Source: CAZYMI01 sp964648505 (lineage in GTDB: Bacteria; Pseudomonadota; Alphaproteobacteria; Micavibrionales; Micavibrionaceae). Taken from it: DNA of 39,528 nt. Shown here piece by piece: positions 24,033 to 31,111 of the stretch (its first letter is position 1; each line of letters starts with the position of its first letter). Location of the stretch: the NCBI GenBank assembly GCA_964648505.1, contig CAZYMI010000016.1:1-39528 (forward strand). The letters are read 5' to 3'. The notes below the pieces were generated by a model that saw only the letters and a program-made list of their open reading frames with translations, did not search any database and was not told the origin of the DNA. The position numbers and the translations under genes were made by a program.

Positions 24033-24061
24033 AAAAACCCGCCTTCAACGGCGGGTTTTTT
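24033..24061 (+). terminator. Intrinsic terminator after rplA
   Basis: AAAAACCCGCC (24033-24043), loop TTCAAC, GGCGGGTTTTT (24050-24060) followed by another T: a perfect 11-bp stem ending in a U-tract. It ends or attenuates the secE-nusG-rplKA transcript before the inserted genes. Confidence 0.93.
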
Positions 24062-24090
24062 GTTTTCTGACTTTCTGCTAAGCTAAGATT

Positions 24091-24450
24091 ATGAGAAAAT
24101 GTAATGAATTTTGGCTTTGGTTTTCGAGTGTCGACTTAGGGAATATTTTAACTGTTGCAGGAAATTTTTTAACTGGCATAGGAACAATTGCATTGGCTTG
24201 GGCCGCTTATAAAGCTCTCCCTGACTCAGCCAAAGCATATAAAGAAGCTAAACTTATAGATCTTTCGGCACAGAGAGAAAAAGAAAAAAGTCTTAAGTTT
24301 CAGAATAAGTTTAACTTAGCTAGGGACGCCATAAGAATCTTTAATCATCTGAGAAGTGATATTCAGCAAATCCGGTCACCTTTAGCATTTGAGGGGGAGT
24401 TAAAGCGTTTACAAGATTTGCCTGAAGATAATGAGCTGATAAAAAAATGA
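24091..24450 (+). CDS. Membrane-anchored protein, N-terminal part of a split gene
   Basis: 119 aa. One transmembrane helix (about 16-42, VDLGNILTVAGNFLTGIGTI onward) is followed by a long charged helix and FNLARDAIRIFNHLRSDIQQIRSPLAF. This order (anchor, charged helix, then an R-SPL/PF element) is that of full-length hypothetical membrane proteins of about 200 residues, whose second half is what the next frame encodes. The frame ends at TGA 24448-24450 immediately after seven A residues (24441-24447), and the next frame begins in the -1 register with ATG 24447. So this is either one gene with a frameshift in a homopolymer, a programmed -1 frameshift, or two coupled genes. Function unknown. 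Confidence 0.6.
   Translation: MRKCNEFWLWFSSVDLGNILTVAGNFLTGIGTIALAWAAYKALPDSAKAYKEAKLIDLSAQREKEKSLKFQNKFNLARDAIRIFNHLRSDIQQIRSPLAFEGELKRLQDLPEDNELIKK
24441..24450 (+). other. A_AAA_AAA_TGA slippery-type junction
   Basis: Codons ATA AAA AAA TGA contain the heptamer A AAA AAA in the phase required for tandem -1 slippage, followed at once by the zero-frame stop. Slippage by -1 leads into the downstream frame as ELIKKMKQNTSAG. It is equally a typical spot for a homopolymer indel. Confidence 0.6.
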
Positions 24451-24761
24451 AGCAAAATACTTCTGCTGGACTCACTTTTCTTCGCATGGATGATCGTAGT
24501 GAGAGCTTGGCAGAAATGAATAGGCTGGAGCCAGAGTGTCGTGCTGTTTTTGGAGAAACAGATGCATTTAACAAGATGCGTAATGCGCGTCGTGCTGTTT
24601 GGGTTGCGGCACAAATGATGGCACAGGGCGGCGCAGTCAAAGATTATAACAGGGCTATTTTTTCATTTGGCTCTGAAGATAATGATGAGATTCTGAATAA
24701 TATGAATCTTGCAGTTAAAGAAATAGAAGAGCTTTGTAGGCCTGTTCTAGCGGGAGATTAA
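24447..24761 (+). CDS. C-terminal part of the split membrane-protein gene
   Basis: 104 aa, helical and soluble: TFLRMDDRSESLAEMNRLEPECRAVFGE, then FNKMRNARRAVWVAAQMMAQG, then LNNMNLAVKEIEELCRPVL. This continues the preceding frame as one protein of about 223 residues if ribosomes shift -1 at the seven-A run. If translated alone it would start at ATG 24447 through the ATGA overlap; the nearest upstream purine stretch is the A-run itself. No named family; related full-length proteins are known to me only as hypothetical. Confidence 0.6.
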   Translation: MKQNTSAGLTFLRMDDRSESLAEMNRLEPECRAVFGETDAFNKMRNARRAVWVAAQMMAQGGAVKDYNRAIFSFGSEDNDEILNNMNLAVKEIEELCRPVLAGD

Positions 24762-24819
24762 AATAAATAGCTATTTTCAGTGTCTATGAAGTCATTATTT
24801 TTACTGGTAAATGTATTTC

Positions 24820-25302
24820 ATGACTGAAAACACAAAAATATATTTGCACTGGGATGATATTGCGCAAGACGCAATCGCGCTCTCTGAAAAATTAAAAGCC
24901 AAAGGCACGTTTCAAGGTGTTGTGGCTGTGACCACTGGCGGCATGCTGCCGGCGTGTATTGTGGCGCGCATGCTCAAAATTAAACCCATTCAAACGTTAA
25001 GTATCTCCACGTACACAGATGGCTTTGATAAACAGGGCGAGGTGCATATTTTTAATGCCCCCGTGCTCAGCGATGGCGGTCGTGGGTGGGTGATCATCGA
25101 TGATCTGGTGGATACTGGCAAAACCTTTGAAGTAGCACGCAAGCAATACCCCAATGCCACATATGCCTGTTTATACGCAAAACCACAGGGCACCGCTCAA
25201 ACGGATGTTTATGTAAAAAATTATCCACAAACAACATGGCTTTTTTTCCCGTGGGAAATTGATGATATGGCCGCAGCGCGGGCTGATGCAGAAAAAGCTT
25301 GA
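24820..25302 (+). CDS. gpt: Xanthine(-guanine) phosphoribosyltransferase
   Basis: About 160 aa. Purine salvage enzyme that transfers ribose-5-phosphate from PRPP to xanthine or guanine. The N-terminal DIAQDAIALSEKLKAKG, VAVTTGGMLPACIVARML and the PRPP motif GWVIIDDLVDTGKTFEVA match E. coli Gpt, as does the distal KPQGTAQTDVYVKNYPQTTWLFFPWE with the purine-contacting Trp region. ATG 24820 is chosen by alignment with Gpt; ATG 24811 adds three residues. Its location in the rplA-rplJ gap is unusual. Confidence 0.88.
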   Translation: MTENTKIYLHWDDIAQDAIALSEKLKAKGTFQGVVAVTTGGMLPACIVARMLKIKPIQTLSISTYTDGFDKQGEVHIFNAPVLSDGGRGWVIIDDLVDTGKTFEVARKQYPNATYACLYAKPQGTAQTDVYVKNYPQTTWLFFPWEIDDMAAARADAEKA

Positions 25303-25344
25303 CGAAGAAGCGGTGTCGACATAAAACACACCCAGTTTTAAGCC

Positions 25345-25494
25345 TATCCAAGACCGTCGGCAGTCACTTATGTGACATTAAGTCCAGCGCGAGACAGGTC
25401 AGACAAAATATCACCGATGATTATTCATCGCTGGTTTTTCCTGATTTTCCTCACATTCGGTACTGGTGGGCCTTTTAGAAAAGGACGATGACCC
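25345..25494 (+). promoter_or_regulatory. Candidate L10 leader of rplJL
   Basis: Untranslated region before rplJ. It has AGACCGTCGG (25351-25360), a GTCAC/GTGAC hairpin (25363-25376), GCGAGACAGGTCAGAC and a final hairpin CCTTT/AAAGG (25471-25484) that pairs with the ribosome site AAGGA of rplJ. The AGAC elements and the occlusion of the ribosome site are what one expects of an autoregulatory L10(L12) binding site, but I have not matched a covariance model. Confidence 0.4.
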
Positions 25495-26013
25495 ATGCCA
25501 ATGAACAAGGCAAAAAAAGTTGAAGAATTGGCCGAGATTAAAGATCTGGTCAAAGATGCTGAAATTATTCTCATTACTGAAAACAAGGGCATGAGCGTAA
25601 AACAGGTGACGGAACTTCGTCGCGCTGTGCGCTCGGAAGGTGGCCGTTACAAGGTGACTAAAAACAGCCTTGCGAAAGTGGCTGTAAAAGGTACTGTTTT
25701 TGAACAGATCGCTGATATGTTCAAAGGTCCGGTTGGTATTGTTGTCAACAAAGATCCGGTAGCAGCGGCAAAAGCAGCGCAAAATTTTGCTAAAAATAAT
25801 GGCGATCAATTTGCGATTATGGGCGGTGCTATGGGTGAGCGCAGGCTCGATGCGGCATCAGTAAAACAACTTGCTACATTGCCGAGCCTCGATCAGTTGC
25901 GCGGCAAGCTTGTAGGCATTCTACAAGCACCTGCTCAGAAATTGGCAGCGATTGCACAAGCACCGGCTGGGCAGTTGGCACGCGTTGTCAAAGCCTATTC
26001 GGAAAAAGGTTAA
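25495..26013 (+). CDS. rplJ: 50S ribosomal protein L10
   Basis: 172 aa. Base of the L7/L12 stalk and translational autoregulator of rplJL. The N-terminal domain has EIILITENKGMSVKQVTELR and GGRYKVTKNSLAKVAVKGT; the C-terminal helix (ILQAPAQKLAAIAQAPAGQLARVVKAY) is the L7/L12 dimer docking site. ATG 25495 follows AAGGACGATG; ATG 25501 is also possible. Confidence 0.96.
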   Translation: MPMNKAKKVEELAEIKDLVKDAEIILITENKGMSVKQVTELRRAVRSEGGRYKVTKNSLAKVAVKGTVFEQIADMFKGPVGIVVNKDPVAAAKAAQNFAKNNGDQFAIMGGAMGERRLDAASVKQLATLPSLDQLRGKLVGILQAPAQKLAAIAQAPAGQLARVVKAYSEKG

Positions 26014-26060
26014 TACAAAAGTTTATCTAACAGCATACGTTTAACAAAAAGGAGAAAACC

Positions 26061-26435
26061 ATGGCTGCTAATTTGGAAAAAATCGTCGATGATCTGTCGG
26101 CACTAACTGTTCTTGAGGCTGCAGAACTTGCCAAGCTTCTTGAAGACAAGTGGGGCGTTACTGCTGCGGCTCCAGTCGCTGTTGCGGCTGTTGCAGGTGC
26201 GGCTGCGGCTCCAGTTGAAGAGAAAGATGCATTTGACATCGTTCTCACAGATGCTGGTGCAAACAAGATCAACGTGATTAAAGAAGTGCGTGCGATCACC
26301 AATCTGGGCCTTGCAGAAGCAAAAGCCCTTGTTGAAGGTGCACCGAAAGCCGTTAAGACAGGCGTTAATAAAGACGAGGCGGCCAAGTTGAAAGCTCAGC
26401 TTGAAGCTGCTGGCGCAAAAGTTGAAGTGAAATAA
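26061..26435 (+). CDS. rplL: 50S ribosomal protein L7/L12
   Basis: 124 aa with a strong ribosome site (AAGGAGAAAACC). The N-terminal dimerisation domain (VDDLSALTVLEAAELAKLLEDKWG), the Ala/Val hinge (about 34-52) and the C-terminal factor-binding domain (KINVIKEVRAITNLGLAEAKALVE) are all present. It recruits EF-G, EF-Tu and IF2 to the ribosome. Confidence 0.97.
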   Translation: MAANLEKIVDDLSALTVLEAAELAKLLEDKWGVTAAAPVAVAAVAGAAAAPVEEKDAFDIVLTDAGANKINVIKEVRAITNLGLAEAKALVEGAPKAVKTGVNKDEAAKLKAQLEAAGAKVEVK

Positions 26436-26459
26436 GATTCACATAATACATTAATAAAC

Positions 26460-26507
26460 AAAGACCTCCGCCGTCCTTAACTTTTTACTGGACAGGCGGG
26501 GGTCTTT
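26460..26507 (+). terminator. Long stem-loop after rplL, attenuator candidate
   Basis: Left arm AAAGACCTCCGCCGTCC (26460-26476), 13-base loop, right arm GGACAGGCGGGGGTCTTT (26490-26507): about 17 pairs with one G-U and one bulged base. It is followed by GCGTTAG, not by a U-tract, so termination would be partial at best; RNase III cleavage is an alternative. Confidence 0.6.
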
Positions 26508-26531
26508 GCGTTAGATACGGGCGGCATTTTC

Positions 26532-26561
26532 AAAGGCGGTCTCACTGGTGATACCGCCTTT
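26532..26561 (+). other. Second stem-loop between rplL and rpoB
   Basis: AAAGGCGGT (26532-26540), 12-base loop, ACCGCCTTT (26553-26561): a perfect 9-bp stem without a U-tract. It lies 24 bp after the first hairpin. Confidence 0.6.
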
Positions 26562-26750
26562 ATGCGCCTTTACGAGACGGGCGAATTGGGTGAAAAAACG
26601 GCACTAGTATAATGTGATCAATATCTTAAGCGTCCGGGCTTTAAGCCTTTTAAATGGACGCTATTGTTGTTCTTTTTATACTTTGTTTTTTCAGTTGTTT
26701 CCCGCCTTGTTAAAGATCACCGGTTAGAACAGATGAGCGAGCGAGAACCC

Positions 26751-29700
26751 ATGACGGCCAAAAAAGCAGCGACAAACGCAAAATCAGCAAAAACAAGCAA
26801 GGGCAGCAAAGGGGGAACAGGCAAAACAATGACGCCTGCAAAAGCCATGAAAGCCCGTGGTGATTATGTGACAGGTGCGGCCAATACAGTTGAAAGTTTT
26901 ACGGGCCGCAAGCGTGTGCGCATGTCGTTTGGAAAAATTCGTGAAGTGGGTGTGATGCCTAACTTGATCGAAGTGCAGCGCGATTCGTACGAGAAGTTTT
27001 TGCAAATGACCACGCCTGCGGATAACCGCATCATGCGCGGCTTGCACGAAGTGCTTTCGACAGTGTTTCCAATCAAAGATTTTTCTGATCGTGCTGAACT
27101 CGACTTTGTGAAATACGAATTAGAAGAACCAAAATTCGATGTGGATGAATGCCAAACACGCGGTATGACTTTTGCAGCCCCGCTGCGCGTTACATTGCGT
27201 TTATCGGTATTCGATGTTGATGAAACAACAGGTCTTCGTTCGATCCGCGATATTAAAGAACAAGATGTTTACATGGTTGATATGCCGCTCATGACAAAAA
27301 ACGGTACGTTTGTTGTCAACGGCACGGAACGTGTTATCGTATCGCAGATGCACCGGTCACCTGGTGTTTTCTTTGACCATGATGGTGGAAAAACCCACGC
27401 TTCGGGCAAATATTTATTTGCCTCCCGCGTCATCCCATATCGCGGTTCATGGCTTGATTTTGAATTTGATGCAAAAGATATTGTAAACGTGCGTATTGAT
27501 CGTCGCCGTAAACTTCCTGTGACAACAATGCTACGCGCCTTGGATTCTGCTGAAACAGCCGCACATCGCGCTGCGCAGGATGCAGAAGGAAATCCAGTTG
27601 ATCCGTTGATGGTTCAAGGGATGAGCAATGAGGAGATTTTAAAAACATTTTATGATGTCGTGACCTATAAGCGTGAGAAGCAGGGCTGGAAAACCAGCTT
27701 TAATGGCGATCGTTTACGTGGCTTGAAGCTTGATTTTGATCTGGTCGATGCAAAGACAGGAAAAGTTGTTGCTGAAATTGGTACAAAAATGACGCCACGA
27801 TTGGCACGCCAGCTTGCAGAAGCAGGGTTGAAAGAAGTTATCGTTCAAGATGGCGAGATTATGGGGTCTTATCTGGCCAATGATCTGTATGATTCAAAAA
27901 CAGGAACGGTCACCTTTGAAGCGGGTCATGAAATTTCTGAACGTGATCTGGAAGCGTTTGAAAAATCAAACGTCAACACACTTGAAGTGCTTGCAATTGA
28001 TCATGTGAATGTGGGCCCTTACATCCGCAATACAATGCTGGCCGATAAATGTGATACACGCGAAGAAGCGTTGATTGATATTTATCGTGTGATGCGCCCG
28101 GGTGAGCCGCCGACAGTTGAATCAGCTGAAGCGCTTTTTAATTCCTTGTTTTTTGATCCTGAGCGTTATGATCTTTCATCAGTGGGCCGCGTTAAAATGA
28201 ATGCGCGCCTTGATTTACAGACAGATGATCAGCTGCGCGTTTTACGCAAGGAAGATATTTTATCAATTATCAAGTATCTGCACGCCCTTAAAGATGGCCG
28301 AGGAGAAATTGATGATATTGATAACTTAGGCAATCGTCGTGTTCGTTCAGTTGGTGAGTTGATGGAAAACCAGATCCGTCTTGGCTTGCTGCGTATGGAA
28401 CGCGCAATTAAAGAGCGCATGTCATCGGTTGAAGTTGATACATACATGCCACACGATCTGATCAATTCCAAACCAATGGCTGGGGCTGTGCGTGAATTTT
28501 TTGCATCTTCCCAGTTGTCTCAGTTTATGGATCAAACAAATCCGCTTTCTGAGATTACACACAAGCGTCGTTTATCAGCCCTTGGGCCTGGTGGTTTAAC
28601 AAGGGAACGCGCGGGTTTTGAAGTGCGCGACGTTCACCCAACTCATTATGGACGTATCTGCCCGATTGAAACACCAGAGGGGCCGAATATTGGTTTAATC
28701 AATTCGCTTGCAACGTTTGCCCGCGTCAACCAGTACGGGTTTATTGAAAGCCCTTACAGGCGTGTTGTGAATGGTAAAGTGACCGATGAAATTATCTACA
28801 TGACGGCGATGGAAGAATCAAAATATGTGATCGCACAGGCCAACTCAGAACTTGATCCCAAAGGCGCCTTTGTTCAGGATCTTGCATCATGCCGTAAAGC
28901 GGGTGAGAACATGATGTCTCCACGCGAAGCGGTTGAATTTATTGATGTGTCACCGAAGCAGGTTGTTTCGGTTGCGGCTTCGCTTATTCCTTTTCTTGAG
29001 AATGATGATGCAAACCGCGCTTTGATGGGTTCAAACATGCAGCGTCAGGCTGTTCCACTTTTAAAAACCGATGCTCCGATTATCGGTACAGGGATGGAAG
29101 CGATTGTAGCGCGTGATTCTGGTGCGGCTGTGACTGCTCGTCGTTCTGGTGCGGTTGTTCAGGTTGATGCGACACGTATTGTTATTCGTGCAACAGAAGA
29201 TCTGTCTTCCGATGAACCGGTTGTTGATATTTACAAGCTTGCAAAATTCCAACGTTCAAACCAGTCGACCTGTATCACTCAGCGTCCATTGGTAAAAGTG
29301 GGCGACGAGATTAAGGCAGGCGATATTATTGCTGATGGCCCATCTACGCAGCTTGGTGAATTGGCGCTTGGTCGTAACGTGCTTGTCGCCTTTATGCCTT
29401 GGAATGGATACAACTTCGAAGATTCTATTTTGATTTCAGAACGGATCGTGCGTGATGATGTGTTTACATCTATTCACATCGAAGAATTTGAAGTGATGGC
29501 CCGCGATACAAAACTCGGACCAGAAGAAATTACGCGTGATATTCCGAATGTTGGCGAAGAAGCGCTGAAACATCTGGATGAAGCAGGTGTTGTTTATATT
29601 GGGGCAGAAGTAGGTCCTGGCGATATTCTGGTTGGTAAAGTAACGCCAAAAGGCGAAAGCCCGATGACACCAGAAGAAAAGCTTTTGCGCGCTATTTTTG

Positions 29701-31079
29701 GTGAAAAAGCAGCCGATGTAAAAGACAGCTCGTTGCGTTTACCACCGGGTGTTGTGGGTACAATTGTAGATGTACGCGTTTTCAATCGTCGTGGAATTGA
29801 TAAAGATGCCCGCTCGATGGGGATTGAGCGTTCAGAAATTGAACGTCTGGCAAAAGACCGTGATGACGAACGCCGTATTCTTGAAGATGGTTTTTACAGC
29901 CGTATCAAAGAACTTCTGGTTCGTCAGGTTGTTGCTGTTGCGCCAAAAGAAACGAAACTGAGTAAAGGTGATACTATTTCTGCTTCTGATCTTGAATCAG
30001 TTGAGAAGCGTGGCCTGTGGCGTCAGATTGCTGTCACAAATGAAAGCGTTATGGCTGAAATTGAAGCCATGTCTAAAACATTTGATGGCGATATCGACAA
30101 CCTTAAAGAACGTTTTGAAAATAAGGTTGAGAAGCTGCAGCGCGGTGATGAGCTGCCACCAGGCGTCATGAAAATGGTGCGTGTATTTGTCGCTGTAAAG
30201 CGTAAAATGCAGCCGGGTGATAAAATGGCGGGTCGTCATGGTAACAAGGGTGTTGTATCCCGTGTGTGCCCGATTGAAGACATGCCCTACACAGAAGACG
30301 GCACGCCGGTTGATATGGTTCTTAATCCTCTGGGCGTTCCTTCTCGTATGAATGTGGGACAGATTCTTGAAACGCACCTTGGCTGGGCATCGGCAAATCT
30401 TGGCAAACAAATTGGCCAGATGATTGATTCTTTTGCTGTGAAAACTGATCCATCAGATGCGGATAAGAAATCTTTGAAAGTAAAATTAAAAGATATTTAT
30501 GGCGATCGCGAATATGATGAAAAAGTTGCGAAGCTTGATGATACGCAACTTCTGGAGATGGCAAATAATCTGCGCGGCGGTGTACCTATGGCAACACCCG
30601 TGTTTGATGGTGCACATGAAGAAGATATCGATATTATGTTGCGCAAGGCAGGTCTTGCCACATCCGGTCAGGTGAAGCTGATTGATGGACGCACAGGAAA
30701 ATCTTTCGATCGTCAGGTAACGGTTGGGTATATCTATATGCTTAAGCTGCACCATCTTGTGGATGATAAAATCCACGCGCGTTCGATTGGTCCGTACTCA
30801 CTTGTGACACAGCAGCCGCTGGGTGGTAAGGCGCAGTTTGGTGGTCAGCGCTTCGGAGAGATGGAAGTGTGGGCCCTGCAAGCTTATGGCGCAGCTTTCA
30901 CCTTGCAGGAAATGCTGACGATCAAGTCAGATGACGTTGCCGGTCGTTCAAAAGTTTATGAAGCGATTGTACGCGGTGAAGATAACTTTGAAATTGGTAT
31001 TCCAGAATCCTTTAACGTTCTTACAAAAGAACTGAAGGCTTTGGGGCTCAATGTCGATATGAAACAAACGTCGAATTAA
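26751..31079 (+). CDS. rpoB: RNA polymerase beta subunit
   Basis: About 1442 aa from ATG 26751 (E. coli 1342). Catalytic subunit of RNA polymerase. The conserved start of the fold is GRKRVRMSFGKIREVG; before it lies a Lys/Ala/Thr/Gly-rich stretch of about 55 residues. Starts at 26733, 26751 and 26829 are all in frame, the last with GGGGGA 12 nt upstream, so the true length is uncertain. The rifampicin region reads SSQLSQFMDQTNPLSEITHK and HKRRLSALGPGGL, the sensitive wild-type form at the usual positions. RPGDKMAGRHGNKGV-type and NIGLINSLA motifs are intact. rpoC follows after 32 nt. Confidence 0.97.
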   Translation: MTAKKAATNAKSAKTSKGSKGGTGKTMTPAKAMKARGDYVTGAANTVESFTGRKRVRMSFGKIREVGVMPNLIEVQRDSYEKFLQMTTPADNRIMRGLHEVLSTVFPIKDFSDRAELDFVKYELEEPKFDVDECQTRGMTFAAPLRVTLRLSVFDVDETTGLRSIRDIKEQDVYMVDMPLMTKNGTFVVNGTERVIVSQMHRSPGVFFDHDGGKTHASGKYLFASRVIPYRGSWLDFEFDAKDIVNVRIDRRRKLPVTTMLRALDSAETAAHRAAQDAEGNPVDPLMVQGMSNEEILKTFYDVVTYKREKQGWKTSFNGDRLRGLKLDFDLVDAKTGKVVAEIGTKMTPRLARQLAEAGLKEVIVQDGEIMGSYLANDLYDSKTGTVTFEAGHEISERDLEAFEKSNVNTLEVLAIDHVNVGPYIRNTMLADKCDTREEALIDIYRVMRPGEPPTVESAEALFNSLFFDPERYDLSSVGRVKMNARLDLQTDDQLRVLRKEDILSIIKYLHALKDGRGEIDDIDNLGNRRVRSVGELMENQIRLGLLRMERAIKERMSSVEVDTYMPHDLINSKPMAGAVREFFASSQLSQFMDQTNPLSEITHKRRLSALGPGGLTRERAGFEVRDVHPTHYGRICPIETPEGPNIGLINSLATFARVNQYGFIESPYRRVVNGKVTDEIIYMTAMEESKYVIAQANSELDPKGAFVQDLASCRKAGENMMSPREAVEFIDVSPKQVVSVAASLIPFLENDDANRALMGSNMQRQAVPLLKTDAPIIGTGMEAIVARDSGAAVTARRSGAVVQVDATRIVIRATEDLSSDEPVVDIYKLAKFQRSNQSTCITQRPLVKVGDEIKAGDIIADGPSTQLGELALGRNVLVAFMPWNGYNFEDSILISERIVRDDVFTSIHIEEFEVMARDTKLGPEEITRDIPNVGEEALKHLDEAGVVYIGAEVGPGDILVGKVTPKGESPMTPEEKLLRAIFGEKAADVKDSSLRLPPGVVGTIVDVRVFNRRGIDKDARSMGIERSEIERLAKDRDDERRILEDGFYSRIKELLVRQVVAVAPKETKLSKGDTISASDLESVEKRGLWRQIAVTNESVMAEIEAMSKTFDGDIDNLKERFENKVEKLQRGDELPPGVMKMVRVFVAVKRKMQPGDKMAGRHGNKGVVSRVCPIEDMPYTEDGTPVDMVLNPLGVPSRMNVGQILETHLGWASANLGKQIGQMIDSFAVKTDPSDADKKSLKVKLKDIYGDREYDEKVAKLDDTQLLEMANNLRGGVPMATPVFDGAHEEDIDIMLRKAGLATSGQVKLIDGRTGKSFDRQVTVGYIYMLKLHHLVDDKIHARSIGPYSLVTQQPLGGKAQFGGQRFGEMEVWALQAYGAAFTLQEMLTIKSDDVAGRSKVYEAIVRGEDNFEIGIPESFNVLTKELKALGLNVDMKQTSN

Positions 31080-31111
31080 AAGCTGAATAGAAAGAATTTA
31101 GGAGTATCTAC

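Larger units (their letters stand above)
26436..26750 (+). other. rplL-rpoB intergenic region with two stem-loops
   Basis: 315 bases. Two hairpins (26460-26507 and 26532-26561) are followed by an AT-rich segment. The region allows an rpoB start anywhere from 26733 to 26829. In other bacteria this gap holds an attenuator and an RNase III processing site that set the ratio of L7/L12 to polymerase; the hairpins fit such a role. Confidence 0.5.

Noticed and set aside
26027..26386. Ala/Ser-rich minus-strand frame over rplL
   Set aside because: Antisense shadow of the Ala-rich L7/L12 gene, with no ribosome site or protein-like features.
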